64,000 bases of DNA from Neisseria elongata subsp. elongata (GCF_900113545.1 NZ_FOPS01000011.1:1-64000), one strand, 5' to 3'; shown: positions 24,677 to 35,126, counted from the stretch's first letter. Made by a program: numbers and translations. The notes: generated by a model from the letters alone, not told the origin.

Positions 24677-25297
24677 TCAAAGGCCGAAAACGGCTTTGTC
24701 GCCCCTGCCTTCGCGCACCAATACCGTGCCGTCGGTCATGTCCACCACCGTGGTCGGTTCCATGCCGCACCAGCCGCCGTCTATCACCAAGTCCACCGAA
24801 TGCTCCAAACGGTCGCGGATTTCGTAAGGGTCGGACAACGGCTCGCCGTCTTCCGGCAGCATCAGCGTGCAGCTTAACAACGGTTCGCCCAATTCGTTCA
24901 GCAGCGCGAGGGCGATTTTATTGTCGGGGACGCGCAGGCCTATGGTTTTACGCTTCGGATGTAACGTGCGGTTCGGCACCTCTTTGGTTGCCTGAAGGAT
25001 AAAGGTGTAGCTGCCGGGGGTGGCGGCTTTCAATTGGCGGAACTGGCTGTTGTCCACTTTGGCGTAAGTGCCCAGTTCGCCCAAATCGGCGCACATCAAC
25101 GTCAGATGGTGCTTCAAATCGATTTGGCGGATACGCAAAATCCGCTCCATCGCTTCCTTATCGCCCAAACGGCAGCCGAGCGCGTAGCAGGAATCGGTCG
25201 GGTAGGCAATTACGCCGCCGTTGCGGACGATTTCCGCCGCCTGTTTGATTAACCGTTCCTGCGGATTGTCGGGATGGATGGCGAAAAACTGTGCCAT
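24677..25297 (-). CDS. yciO: YciO, Sua5/YrdC-family protein
   Basis: This 206-residue protein starts MAQFFAIHPDNPQERLIKQA and has VIAYPTDSCYALGC, TPGSYTFILQATKEVPNR and KRKTIGLRVPDNKIA. It matches E. coli YciO in length and order. YciO has the fold of TsaC, which makes threonylcarbamoyl-AMP for tRNA t6A, but its own role is not settled; whether it acts in t6A synthesis here depends on whether a separate tsaC exists elsewhere. An uptake sequence lies between it and the CPBP gene. Confidence 0.85.
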   Translation of the reverse strand: MAQFFAIHPDNPQERLIKQAAEIVRNGGVIAYPTDSCYALGCRLGDKEAMERILRIRQIDLKHHLTLMCADLGELGTYAKVDNSQFRQLKAATPGSYTFILQATKEVPNRTLHPKRKTIGLRVPDNKIALALLNELGEPLLSCTLMLPEDGEPLSDPYEIRDRLEHSVDLVIDGGWCGMEPTTVVDMTDGTVLVREGRGDKAVFGL

Positions 25298-25400
25298 AGG
25301 GAACTCCTTGTTAAAGCCTGTGGCCGCAAATACGACGTCCTGCTAGCCGAAAAAAGTGTGAAATGATACTCTAGCGGCCGTTACAACAAAAGGAAAAAAT

Positions 25401-25994
25401 ATGCGTCAATTCGCCGTCTTAATTTTGGCTGCGGCACTGTCGGCCAATGTTTGCGCCGAAAATGCGGCAGACATGCCGATGAAGTGGGCAACGCCGGTCA
25501 AACAGGATGCCAATCTCTACCGTTTGGACGACAAACTCTACCGTAGCGAACAGCTTACCCGCTCCGATGCGGCCGCAGTACAGAGTTTGGGTATCAAAAG
25601 CGTCATCAACCTGCGTTTTTTCGACCGCGACGATAACGAAACCGCCTTGTCGGGAAGCGGCATCGCCCTGTTTAACAAACCGCTGCTGACTTGGCGCATC
25701 AAGCCGAAACACATCGCCGAAACCCTGTATCTGATTGAGCAACGGCAAAAACAAGGCCCTGTTTTAATTCATTGCTACCACGGTGCGGACCGTACCGGCC
25801 TGATTTCGGGCATGTACCGCGTCATTTATCAAAACTGGCCGATTGAAGAAGCCAAACGGGAAATGCAGCAGGGGCCTTACGGCTATCACAGCATTTGGCG
25901 CAACATCGCCAATATGTTTACGGAAGAAAAAGTAGCCAAGGTGAGGGAGGAATTGGCACGCATCCGCCAACGGGAAGAAAACCGAAGCCGGTAG
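25401..25994 (+). CDS. Periplasmic dual-specificity phosphatase-like protein
   Basis: This 197-residue protein has a signal peptide (MRQFAVLILAAALSANVCA) and a tyrosine/dual-specificity phosphatase core with the P-loop HCYHGADRTG (Cys plus five residues plus Arg), and an upstream INLRFFDRDDNE that fits the general acid loop. Proteins of this kind may remove phosphate from lipids or proteins in the periplasm. The substrate is unknown. The C-terminal tail is highly charged. AAAGGAAAAAATATG gives the ribosome site. Confidence 0.8.
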   Translation: MRQFAVLILAAALSANVCAENAADMPMKWATPVKQDANLYRLDDKLYRSEQLTRSDAAAVQSLGIKSVINLRFFDRDDNETALSGSGIALFNKPLLTWRIKPKHIAETLYLIEQRQKQGPVLIHCYHGADRTGLISGMYRVIYQNWPIEEAKREMQQGPYGYHSIWRNIANMFTEEKVAKVREELARIRQREENRSR

Positions 25995-26038
25995 ATAAAG
26001 GGATGGAAATATTTTTCAGACGGCCTTTAAAAAAAAGC

Positions 26039-26067
26039 TTGACGCATTTCTAAAACCCCATTATTAT
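26039..26067 (+). promoter_or_regulatory. Promoter of tRNA-Lys
   Basis: TTGACG (26039-26044) and TATTAT (26062-26067) are separated by 17 bases, and the tRNA starts 18 bases after the -10 box. This is a good sigma70 promoter for a stable RNA. Confidence 0.75.
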
Positions 26068-26084
26068 GCGCGCTTCCCTTTTAC

Positions 26085-26160
26085 GGGTCGTTAGCTCAGT
26101 CGGTAGAGCAGCGGACTTTTAATCCGTTGGTCGAGCGTTCGAATCGCTCACGACCCACCA
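26085..26160 (+). tRNA. tRNA-Lys(UUU)
   Basis: A 76-base cloverleaf starts GGGTCGTTAGCTCAGT and ends CGACCCACCA with encoded CCA. The anticodon arm reads GCGGA-CTTTTAA-TCCGT, giving anticodon UUU. The T arm holds GTTCGAATC. A strong promoter lies upstream and a long inverted repeat begins at the CCA end. Confidence 0.97.
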
Positions 26161-26213
26161 AATCAAATATAAAGAGCCAAGTTTGAAATAACTTGGCTCT
26201 TTATATTTGATTT
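26160..26213 (+). terminator. Long terminator hairpin after tRNA-Lys
   Basis: Two perfectly complementary 24-base arms (AAATCAAATATAAAGAGCCA... on the left) flank the loop TGAAAT. The left arm starts at the last base of the tRNA. It is longer and more AT-rich than a usual terminator. Confidence 0.8.
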
Positions 26214-26307
26214 GAAGGAAGGTGATGCAGGCAATGCGGTTTGACGAGAAACGGGGAGTGTTGTGATTGGCATGCCGTTTCCGCTTTTCCGTCAGTCTGT
26301 GTCAGGC

Positions 26308-26335
26308 ATTGCAGAATATATTGTTTTTGGTACAA
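26308..26335 (+). promoter_or_regulatory. Candidate greA promoter
   Basis: TTGCAG (26308-26313) and TACAAT (26330-26335) are 16 bases apart. Transcription from here would give a leader of about 120 bases before greA, containing a hairpin terminator and an ATGCCGTCTGAA uptake sequence. Confidence 0.55.
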
Positions 26336-26355
26336 TGCCGTCTGAAATGAATCCC

Positions 26356-26393
26356 GCAAGCCGCCGTCCGACCGCGCGGCTTGCCTTTTTATT
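26356..26393 (+). terminator. Terminator hairpin within the greA leader
   Basis: GCAAGCCGC and GCGGCTTGC form a nine-base stem with an 11-base loop, followed by CTTTTTATT. It lies between the candidate greA promoter and the greA start, so it would end many transcripts early. The arrangement recalls the GraL leader RNA of E. coli greA. Confidence 0.7.
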
Positions 26394-26463
26394 GTTTCAC
26401 CGATGGCCGTGCCTCCCGCTTGAATATAGGTTGGGAAACCATCGCTTCCAGGAATAGAAAGAT

Positions 26464-26940
26464 ATGAAAAAAATCCCTTTGACCATTCGGGGTGCCGAAC
26501 TGCTGAAAAACGAACTCCAACAGCTTAAAAGCGTGGCGCGTCCCGAGGTAATCGCAGCCATAGCGGAAGCCCGCTCACATGGCGACTTGTCTGAAAATGC
26601 CGAATACGAGGCAGCCAAAGAAAAACAAGGATTCATCGAAGGCCGAATCGCCGAAATCGAGCATAAATTGTCTCACGCCCATATCATCAATCCTGCCGAA
26701 ATCCATGCCGAAGGCAAGGTGGTGTTCGGCGCGACCCTGATGCTGGAAGACCTCGACAGCGGCGACCATGTGCGTTACCAAATCGTTGGAGAGGACGAGG
26801 CCGACATTAAAGCAGGCAAGATTTCTGTTGTTTCCCCGATTGCCCGCGCCTTAATCGGCAAGGAAGAGGGGGATGTCGCCGAAGTTCAGGCGCCTGGTGG
26901 CGTCCGCGAATACGAAATTGTCGAAGTGCAGTACGTCTGA
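26464..26940 (+). CDS. greA: Transcription elongation factor GreA
   Basis: This 158-residue factor enters the RNA polymerase secondary channel and stimulates cleavage of backtracked transcripts. The N-terminal coiled coil has the tip acidic residues in [19 protein letters not shown], and the C-terminal globular domain has [20 protein letters not shown] and [18 protein letters not shown]. Length and motifs are standard. Its leader contains a terminator hairpin that may limit expression. hfq follows about 100 bases later. Confidence 0.96.
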   Translation: MKKIPLTIRGAELLKNELQQLKSVARPEVIAAIAEARSHGDLSENAEYEAAKEKQGFIEGRIAEIEHKLSHAHIINPAEIHAEGKVVFGATLMLEDLDSGDHVRYQIVGEDEADIKAGKISVVSPIARALIGKEEGDVAEVQAPGGVREYEIVEVQYV

Positions 26941-27044
26941 CCTTGTTTTTTACCTGCAACAGGTAGTCAAGGCAGCTGATAACCGTTACAATCGCCCACT
27001 GCTTATTTCTAATAACCAAAACCATCTGAAAATGGAGTTTTAAT

Positions 27045-27308
27045 ATGACAGCAAAAGGACAAATGCTGCAAGATCCTTTCTTGAATGCCCTTCGTAAAGA
27101 ACATGTGCCGGTTTCCATCTACCTTGTAAACGGCATCAAGTTGCAGGGGCAGGTCGAATCGTTCGACCAATACGTCGTGCTGTTGCGTAACACATCAGTT
27201 ACCCAAATGGTCTACAAACACGCTATTTCCACCATCGTTCCCGCCCGCGCGGTCAGCCTGCAACACGAAGCAAAAGCAGCGGAAGCAGAAGCGCCTGCAG
27301 CGGAATAA
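27045..27308 (+). CDS. hfq: RNA chaperone Hfq
   Basis: This 87-residue Sm-like hexameric protein pairs small RNAs with mRNAs. The Sm core is complete: [20 protein letters not shown], Sm1 ([18 protein letters not shown]) and Sm2 ([15 protein letters not shown]). The C-terminal tail is short and Ala/Glu-rich ([13 protein letters not shown]). The tail I recall from N. meningitidis is longer and Pro/Gln-rich, so this points to another species. A TACAAT box at 26987-26992 is a possible separate promoter. Confidence 0.96.
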   Translation: MTAKGQMLQDPFLNALRKEHVPVSIYLVNGIKLQGQVESFDQYVVLLRNTSVTQMVYKHAISTIVPARAVSLQHEAKAAEAEAPAAE

Positions 27309-27487
27309 ACGGTTTGCTTGAACAGGCCGTCTGAAAGTTTGAACTGCTCTTTGTCGGGCTGGATAGAATATTCAGTTTGATCGGGGCAGTTTAAATTTTC
27401 AGACGGCCTTCAAACCGTCTATGCAAAATCAAAATTGAATCAATCAAATTCAAATCGGCACAGGCGGCAAAGCGATGGCTGAAACAG

Positions 27488-27594
27488 TATAGTGGATTAA
27501 CTTTAAACCAGTACGGCGTTGCCTCGCCTTGCCGTACTATCTGTACTGTCTGCGGCTTCGTCGCCTTGTCCTGATTTAAATTTAATCCACTATA
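27488..27594. repeat. Correia repeat enclosed element (CREE), copy 1
   Basis: This 107-base element is bounded by TATAGTGGATTAA and TTAATCCACTATA. Inside are the typical CAGTACGGCGTTGCCTCG and GTCGCCTTGTCC blocks; it is a short form without the central segment. It lies 137 bases upstream of pyk and could supply promoter or RNase III processing signals. It is inverted relative to copy 2. Confidence 0.92.
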
Positions 27595-27731
27595 CAAGCC
27601 GTATGGCAAACCAAACTGCGCCATATTGATTTAAAGTAGTCCTCGAGACAGATAAATCGATTTTTCATCCAAGCAAGGCAGGGCCGTATTCCATTTGCCG
27701 TTAAACATCGAACCGTTTTCAGGAACAACCA

Positions 27732-29186
27732 ATGAATATCCGTGATACCGAACGCATCCGCCACAACACCAAAATCATTGCCACACTGGGGCCGGGCAGC
27801 AATAACGTCGAACTTTTGCGCGACATGATTATTGCCGGCGGGTTAAATGTCATCCGCTTCAACTTCAGTCACGGCGATGCCGAATTCCACCGCACCAATG
27901 CCGAAATCGTGCGTGAGGCGGCACGGCAGGCGCGTCAGGAAGTTGCCATTATGGCTGATTTGCAGGGGCCGAAAATCCGCATCGGTAAAATTGCGGGCGG
28001 CGGTATCAACGTCAAAGCGGGCGAAACCCTGCTGCTGGATGCCGCGTGGAGCGGAGAGGGCGGACGCGAGCGCATCGGCCTCGACTACCGCGAGCTGCCG
28101 GATGACGTCAAATCCGGCGACGTGCTGCTGTTGGACGACGGCCTGCTTACCCTGACCGTTACCGAAGTGAACGGCAGCGAAATCCGCACCGTCGCACAAA
28201 ACGACCATTTCCTGAAAAGCAACAAAGGCATCAACAAACAGGGCGGCGGCCTGAGTGCCGGTTCGTTTACCGAAAAAGATTTCCGCGACCTCAAAACCGC
28301 CGTTGCCATCGGCTGCGACTATCTGGCCGTCAGCTTCGTTAAAAATGCGGAAGACATGAAAATCGCCCGCGACCTTTTGCAGGCCGAATGCCAAGACCGC
28401 CCTCGTCCCGGACTGGTGGCCAAAATCGAACGCATCGAAGCGGTGCATAATCTCGACAGCATCATTGAAACTTCAGACGGCATCATGGTGGCGCGCGGCG
28501 ATTTGGCAGTGGAAGTCGGCAATGCGGCCGTTCCCGCACTGCAAAAACGCATGATCAAACGCGCACGCGAATTGCGCCGTTTCAGCATTACCGCCACCCA
28601 AATGATGGAATCGATGATTACCAACCCCGTGCCGACACGAGCCGAGGTCAGCGATGTGGCCAACGCCGTACTCGACGGCACCGATGCCGTCATGTGTTCG
28701 GCAGAAACCGCCGTCGGAGCCTATCCTTTTGAAACCGTAAAGCAAATGGCCGCCATCTGCGCCGCCGCCGAAAAAGAACAGGATTCCTTGATTGGCACCA
28801 TAGATGATTTCGACGACAGCCGCCGCATAGACCACGCCATTGCGGGCGGTGCCGTCCATGTTGCCCGTGAAGTGGATGCCAAAGCCATCGTCGCCCTGAC
28901 CGAAAGCGGTACGACCGCATTCCAAATCAGCCGCTACGGCATCCAAATCCCGATTTACGCCCTTACGCCCAGCACCTCCGCCCAACGCCGCATGGCCATG
29001 TATCGCGGCGTGCGCCCGCTGCACCTGGAAACCAGTACCGACCACGATACCGCCCTGGAGCAAGTGGAAAACGAATTGATTAGGCTCGGCGTATTGAAAA
29101 GCGGCGACCAATACATCATCACCAGCGGCCGCCGTATGCGCGAAAGCGGCAGCACCAACACCTTGCAGGTCATACAGGCAGAGTAG
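27732..29186 (+). CDS. pyk: Pyruvate kinase
   Basis: This enzyme transfers phosphate from PEP to ADP, the last step of glycolysis. At 484 residues it has the TIM-barrel core with NVIRFNFSHGD, the phosphate loop region MADLQGPKIRIGKI, the catalytic Lys in YLAVSFVKNAEDM and the signature KIERIEAVHNLDSII with IMVARGDLAVEVG. The C-terminal allosteric domain ends SGSTNTLQVIQAE. A CREE lies just upstream and several uptake sequences follow. Confidence 0.96.
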   Translation: MNIRDTERIRHNTKIIATLGPGSNNVELLRDMIIAGGLNVIRFNFSHGDAEFHRTNAEIVREAARQARQEVAIMADLQGPKIRIGKIAGGGINVKAGETLLLDAAWSGEGGRERIGLDYRELPDDVKSGDVLLLDDGLLTLTVTEVNGSEIRTVAQNDHFLKSNKGINKQGGGLSAGSFTEKDFRDLKTAVAIGCDYLAVSFVKNAEDMKIARDLLQAECQDRPRPGLVAKIERIEAVHNLDSIIETSDGIMVARGDLAVEVGNAAVPALQKRMIKRARELRRFSITATQMMESMITNPVPTRAEVSDVANAVLDGTDAVMCSAETAVGAYPFETVKQMAAICAAAEKEQDSLIGTIDDFDDSRRIDHAIAGGAVHVAREVDAKAIVALTESGTTAFQISRYGIQIPIYALTPSTSAQRRMAMYRGVRPLHLETSTDHDTALEQVENELIRLGVLKSGDQYIITSGRRMRESGSTNTLQVIQAE

Positions 29187-29199
29187 GGAGCAGACAGGG

Positions 29200-30612
<1,413 letters not shown>

Positions 30613-30691
30613 GGAAATAAAAAGTTTTCAGACGACCTGTTTAATGTAATATAGGGCTGTCCGAATACAGGAACAAAAAGCAAGGAAGACC

Positions 30692-30880
30692 ATGATTTCT
30701 GATAAAAAACGTGTCGAATTGGCGAAAAAGCAAGCTATGCTTAAAATTTTGTATCAGGCATGGTTAGCAGAAAAACGGAAATACGCCGTAATCACAGTAG
30801 TCGATAATGAAGGCAATCTGATCGAATATCATCCTTCCGGTAACCAAAGAACAGTAGGCCATGTCAAACAACCGGCCTAA
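30692..30880 (+). CDS. Small protein upstream of zeta-like kinase, possible antitoxin
   Basis: This 62-residue protein starts MISDKKRVELAKKQAMLKIL after AAGGAAG. It looks like an N-terminal helix followed by a beta part (YAVITVVDNEGNLIEYHPSG). I recognise no family. Its end overlaps the zeta-like kinase by 20 bases, which suggests translational coupling. Position and size suit the antitoxin of a zeta-type pair, but it is not evidently related to epsilon proteins. Confidence 0.6.
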   Translation: MISDKKRVELAKKQAMLKILYQAWLAEKRKYAVITVVDNEGNLIEYHPSGNQRTVGHVKQPA

Positions 30881-31475
30881 AGCGATTTTTTACTGTGGTG
30901 CTAACGGTTCGGGCAAATCTACCCTGCGCCAATTCAATCAAGACTGTGTCTCGTTAGTGATTGATTCCGACCATATCGCAGCAGAAATTAACCCTGAAAT
31001 GCCCCGCTTAGCCGATATGGAAGCGGGAAGAACTGCATTGCGCTTATTCCGTCAAGCGTTGGATAATCGAATTTCTTTTTCCATGGAATCGACCTTATCC
31101 GGCAAATCCGCCCTTACACGCATTCAAACGGCCAGCAATGCCGGATTCTACGTCATACTCAACTATATCGGTCTTGCGACGCCCGAATTAAATATCCGCC
31201 GTATGCAGGAGCGCGTCGCAAGCGGCGGACACTGGATAGACCCTGAGTTAATCCTCAAACGCTACCATGTGAGCCTGCAAAACCTTTATACCGCATTACC
31301 GTTTGCCGATGAAAGTTTTATTTTTGATAACTCATCCGTCTATCCTCAACTGCAAATATGGATAAATCAACATCAATATTTGAAAAACAAACATTTAGCC
31401 GACTGGGTAAAGCCAATCGAGCAAACCATACTTTCAAATGGATTAATTTTTGATTCTTTCTTGGCTTATGAATAA
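30861..31475 (+). CDS. Zeta-toxin-like P-loop kinase
   Basis: This 204-residue kinase has Walker A CGANGSGKST (residues 12-21), DSDHIAAEINP, SMESTLSG and the zeta-type signature RRMQERVASGGHWIDPELIL. COG4185/zeta kinases phosphorylate UDP-N-acetylglucosamine in characterised cases, which stops wall synthesis. All key motifs are present, so it is probably active. It overlaps the small upstream gene. The pair is chromosomal, between obg and cysS, and more AT-rich than both. Confidence 0.78.
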   Translation: MSNNRPKAIFYCGANGSGKSTLRQFNQDCVSLVIDSDHIAAEINPEMPRLADMEAGRTALRLFRQALDNRISFSMESTLSGKSALTRIQTASNAGFYVILNYIGLATPELNIRRMQERVASGGHWIDPELILKRYHVSLQNLYTALPFADESFIFDNSSVYPQLQIWINQHQYLKNKHLADWVKPIEQTILSNGLIFDSFLAYE

Positions 31476-31542
31476 ATAAAGAATCCTTCTGCATAAAAAA
31501 TCCAAATAATTTATCCTTATTTAAACAAAAATTGAAAATCCC

Positions 31543-32964
31543 ATGACCACCATCTACAACACCCTTACCCGACAAAAAGAACCCTTCACCCCCATCGACC
31601 CTAAAAACGTGCGTATGTACGTTTGCGGCATGACCGTTTACGACTATTGCCACTTGGGTCACGCCCGCGTGATGGTTGTATTCGACATGATTGCCCGCTG
31701 GCTGCGTGAGTGCGGCTATCCGCTCACTTATGTGCGCAACATCACTGACATCGACGACAAAATCATTGCCCGCGCTGCTGAAAACGGTGAGACCATCGGC
31801 GAACTGACTGCGCGTTTCATCCAAGCCATGCACGAGGATGCCGATGCTTTGGGCGTTTTGCGTCCCGACATCGAGCCGAAGGCGACGGAAAACATTCCGC
31901 AAATGATTGCCATGATTGAAACCCTGATTCAAAACGGCAAAGCCTATCCTGCCGCAAACGGCGACGTTTACTACGCCGTGCGCGAGTTTTCGGCTTACGG
32001 ACAATTATCGGGCAAATCGCTGGACGACCTGCGCGCAGGCGAGCGTGTGGAAGTGGACGGTTTCAAACGTGATCCGCTTGATTTTGTGTTGTGGAAAGCG
32101 GCGAAAGCAGGCGAGCCGGCATGGGAAAGCCCGTGGGGCAATGGCCGTCCGGGTTGGCACATCGAATGCTCTGCCATGAGTGAAAACCTGTTCGGCGATA
32201 CTTTCGACATTCATGGCGGCGGCGCGGATTTGCAGTTCCCGCACCATGAAAACGAAATTGCCCAAAGCGTCGGCGCGACAGGACATACCTGCGGCCATGA
32301 CCACGCGCAAACCCACCACGGGCAAAGCATCGCGAGCCACGTCAAATACTGGCTGCACAACGGCTTCATCCGCGTGGACGGCGAAAAAATGTCCAAATCG
32401 TTGGGCAACTTCTTCACTATCCGCGAAGTGTTGAAACAATATGACCCCGAAGTCGTGCGCTTCTTCATCCTGCGCGCCCACTACCGCAGCCCACTGAACT
32501 ACTCCGACGCGCATCTGGACGATGCCAAAGGCGCACTGACCCGCCTGTACACTACATTGAAAAACACCCCAGCCGCCGCGTTCGAATTGTCCGAAAACGC
32601 CAACGACTACACCCGCCGCTTCTACGCCGCCATGAACGACGATTTCGGTACGGTCGAAGCCGTTGCCGTGTTATTCGAACTGGCTGGCGAAGTGAACAAA
32701 GCCAATGATGCACACCTCGCCGGCTGCCTGAAAGCCTTGGGCGGCATCATCGGCCTGCTGCAACGCGATCCGACCGAGTTCCTGCAAGGCGGTGCGATTT
32801 CAGACGGCCTCTCCAACGAGGAAATCGACGATTTAATCGCCCGACGCAAACAGGCACGCGCGGATAAAAACTGGGCAGAGTCCGACCGCATCCGCGACCT
32901 TCTGAATGAACACAAAATCATTCTGGAAGACAACGCCGGCGGCACGACTTGGCGGCGCGGCTAA
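31543..32964 (+). CDS. cysS: Cysteinyl-tRNA synthetase
   Basis: This enzyme charges tRNA-Cys. The 473-residue class I enzyme has HLGH at residues 37-40 ([13 protein letters not shown]), a zinc site including Cys28 (VCGMT), WHIECSAMS and [15 protein letters not shown], and the KMSKS loop in [11 protein letters not shown]. Length is normal. A DUS hairpin 25 bases after the stop serves as terminator for both this gene and the convergent membrane protein gene. Confidence 0.97.
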   Translation: MTTIYNTLTRQKEPFTPIDPKNVRMYVCGMTVYDYCHLGHARVMVVFDMIARWLRECGYPLTYVRNITDIDDKIIARAAENGETIGELTARFIQAMHEDADALGVLRPDIEPKATENIPQMIAMIETLIQNGKAYPAANGDVYYAVREFSAYGQLSGKSLDDLRAGERVEVDGFKRDPLDFVLWKAAKAGEPAWESPWGNGRPGWHIECSAMSENLFGDTFDIHGGGADLQFPHHENEIAQSVGATGHTCGHDHAQTHHGQSIASHVKYWLHNGFIRVDGEKMSKSLGNFFTIREVLKQYDPEVVRFFILRAHYRSPLNYSDAHLDDAKGALTRLYTTLKNTPAAAFELSENANDYTRRFYAAMNDDFGTVEAVAVLFELAGEVNKANDAHLAGCLKALGGIIGLLQRDPTEFLQGGAISDGLSNEEIDDLIARRKQARADKNWAESDRIRDLLNEHKIILEDNAGGTTWRRG

Positions 32965-32988
32965 CGTGTATTGATTGTATTGATATGG

Positions 32989-33026
32989 AAAAGGCCGTCT
33001 GAAAAATGGGTTTCAGACGGCCTTTT
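32989..33026. terminator. Bidirectional uptake-sequence terminator after cysS
   Basis: AAAAGGCCGTCTGAAA and its complement form 16-base arms around AATGGG. It lies between cysS (plus) and the membrane protein (minus) and has A/T runs on both sides. Confidence 0.85.
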
Positions 33027-33034
33027 TAACAACC

Positions 33035-33751
33035 TCAGTTTGTTTGCCTGTTGCCTTGATTATATGCAGAATAGGCATAAAAGAGTAATTGTGCCAAATT
33101 GAAAGTCGCACCGCCGATGGCAGCTGCAACCGTTGATTGGGGAAACAGTGCACATGATAGGGCGATGATGGTGCCTGTAAACAAAGGGTTGATGCACCAT
33201 GCGGCGCGGGGGAGGCGGGTTTGTCCGCGCAGGGTTTGCACCAGAAAAAGCAGCCAGCCGAAAGCCAGCAGGCCGACCGCTGTTGTCCAATGTACATCCA
33301 GCATGGTGTAGAAACGGTGGAATTGCTCCAGCAGCAGCGGATGTGCTTCAGGCGGGGCGGCGAGTATGGTTTGCGCGCTGATGCCCAGATAGTAAAAACC
33401 CGCATGTCCGAGCGGCGAGAGTGCGTAGCTCGCAGCCAGCAGGGCAAAGCAAATTTTGGCGGTTCGTCCCGAGTGTATCAGGTTGTATACGCCGAAGGCG
33501 GCAGCCAGATAGAAAACGATGCTGAATGTGGCGGGAATCACGCCCCAAAACAGCCGTTGCGGCGAACCGGACAGCATCAGGACAGCCATGTCCGCCTGGC
33601 TGCCCAAGTGTGCGGCCAGCGTATGCGAGAATAGGGGATACCGCTGTGGTTCTTGCACGAATCCGACCAGCAGTATATCGCCGGCGGTCCAACAAAGCGC
33701 GGCAGCAAGGCCGCAGTACAGCAGGGTTCGGGTGTGCATGAATGTCTCCAT
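33035..33751 (-). CDS. Membrane protein of unknown function (DUF6796-like)
   Basis: This 238-residue protein starts METFMHTRTLLYCGLAAALC and has about seven hydrophobic segments. A Trp/Gly-rich N-terminus (WTAGDILLVGF), PLGHAGFYYLG and HRFYTMLDVHWTTAVG are notable. I recall similar proteins as DUF6796, with no known role. The start at 33751 follows an AGACA-poor site; the ATG at 33739 is also possible. It is followed by the cysS terminator. Confidence 0.7.
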   Translation of the reverse strand: METFMHTRTLLYCGLAAALCWTAGDILLVGFVQEPQRYPLFSHTLAAHLGSQADMAVLMLSGSPQRLFWGVIPATFSIVFYLAAAFGVYNLIHSGRTAKICFALLAASYALSPLGHAGFYYLGISAQTILAAPPEAHPLLLEQFHRFYTMLDVHWTTAVGLLAFGWLLFLVQTLRGQTRLPRAAWCINPLFTGTIIALSCALFPQSTVAAAIGGATFNLAQLLFYAYSAYNQGNRQTN

Positions 33752-33773
33752 ATGATAACGGCGGGCGGTTTGT

Positions 33774-33810
33774 TTTTCAGACGGCCTTTGTGTCTGAGGC
33801 CGTCTGAAAA
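33774..33810 (-). terminator. Uptake-sequence hairpin after the DUF1963 gene
   Basis: TTTTCAGACGGCCT (33774-33787) and AGGCCGTCTGAAAA (33797-33810) form 14-base arms with a nine-base loop, just past the DUF1963 stop. Confidence 0.75.
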
Positions 33811-33828
33811 TGTGGTTGGCCGGATGTT

Positions 33829-34539
33829 TTAATGGCAATCAAACATAAAGGCCGTGCGGCTGAAATCGCGTTTGGCTAAGTCTTCCGGTGTGATGAAGAA
33901 ATTAGCCACGCCGGAATCTCCCCACATCAGTTTGCCCGTATAGCGGTCGTTTTCGTTGATGTCGCTGTCCAGTTGCAGCAGCAGGATGTATTTCTGCCAG
34001 TCGGAATAGGCGGCAGGGTCGTCAAAATCGGTGTCTTCGTGATATTCCCAAAACGGGTCGCCCTGGATGAAAATGGGGCAACCGCCGATTTTATGCCCTT
34101 CGAGTGTTTTGAAATCGGCGTCTTCCTCTTCTTCACTAGCCGTTTGGAAAATCAGCGGAAACTCACCGGAAAACGGCAGACAGTCGGAATCGGCGGCCTG
34201 GTAAGCGGAAAAATCGGTTTGAAGTTCGCTCTCGGGAAGCAATTCGGGGTAATACACAATGCGCCAGCCGGCTTGTGCCGACTGGTTTTCGAAATCCCAG
34301 CCCATGTTGTAGCTCAGTCCGTCGATGAACACTTGCAAGATGCCGTGTTCGGGGAAGCCGGGCAGGTGCGGTACTTCGGAAAAGTTGATTTGCGCCGCTA
34401 AGGTGAGCGGGTGCTTTTTCTCGGTGTGGTGCGGGTATCCCGCATTTTTGGGCAGGTAGGGCGTGCCGCCGATTTTGCTTTGATAGGGCGTAGTGGCGGC
34501 GGTTTCACCGAGCGTGAAGCGGACGACGGGGCGGGGCAT
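33829..34539 (-). CDS. DUF1963 (YwqG-like) protein
   Basis: This 236-residue protein starts MPRPVVRFTLGETAATTPYQ. The family pattern is seen in GGTPYLPKNAGYP, LTLAAQINFSEVPHLPGFPE, GILQVFIDGL and GCPIFIQGDPFWE; a late LLQLDSDINENDRYTGKLMW fits the typical end. DUF1963 proteins are often near polymorphic-toxin or immunity genes, but their action is unknown. It belongs to an accessory minus-strand block that runs to tgt. Confidence 0.8.
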   Translation of the reverse strand: MPRPVVRFTLGETAATTPYQSKIGGTPYLPKNAGYPHHTEKKHPLTLAAQINFSEVPHLPGFPEHGILQVFIDGLSYNMGWDFENQSAQAGWRIVYYPELLPESELQTDFSAYQAADSDCLPFSGEFPLIFQTASEEEEDADFKTLEGHKIGGCPIFIQGDPFWEYHEDTDFDDPAAYSDWQKYILLLQLDSDINENDRYTGKLMWGDSGVANFFITPEDLAKRDFSRTAFMFDCH

Positions 34540-35126
34540 GACGGTTCTCCTGATGACGGGAAAGGGTTTTGCTGGAAAGGAGGGGCAGGGGCTATCAAGA
34601 TAGGATGCGTGGTTTGTGCAAACCGTTTTTCAGACGGCCTCATCTATTGTGGAGGCCGTCTGAAAGTTTCAATTGCTTCATCTACTGTTTGCTTTCCAAA
34701 TATTTTATTTTACGGCTTGTTTTCTGGCACGTGTGCAACTGTGTTTATTGCCAAAATGGTCCAAAATAAATTGTGTTTCCGCGTGAAGGCCTGAAATTTT
34801 CCTGCCATACGCGACATTTAAAAATATAGTGGATTAACTTTAAATCAGGACAAGGCGACGAAGCCGCAGACAGTACAAATAGTACGGCAAGGCGAGGCAA
34901 CGCCGTACTGGTTTAAAGTTAATCCACTATATTTCTGCCCAGTTCCCGTCTTGCCGATATCGGGCATATTTTCCGGCGATATGGCGGCCGGCTTGGTCTG
35001 TTTTTGGGTATTTTTTCAGTCGGAGGCATCAAGATATATTGTTGCAGTTGATGATGCAACAAATCTTTGTAATTCAAACTATTGTTTCTATTTTTGTGGT
35101 TTTGCGAAGCTCGGCAAAGTAATGGT
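34540..35126. other. Gene-free stretch with repeats
   Basis: This 587-base stretch contains an uptake-sequence pair (34627-34640 and 34653-34665) and a CREE (34825-34931). The remaining AT-rich DNA has only short unsupported readings and no RNA structure I can identify. Confidence 0.7.
34825..34931. repeat. Correia repeat enclosed element (CREE), copy 2
   Basis: This 107-base element starts TATAGTGGATTAACTTTAAA and ends with the inverse TTAATCCACTATA. The core GACAAGGCGACGAAGCCGCA and GGCAACGCCGTACTGG match copy 1 in the opposite orientation. It is a short form, 12 kb or less from copy 1. Confidence 0.92.
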
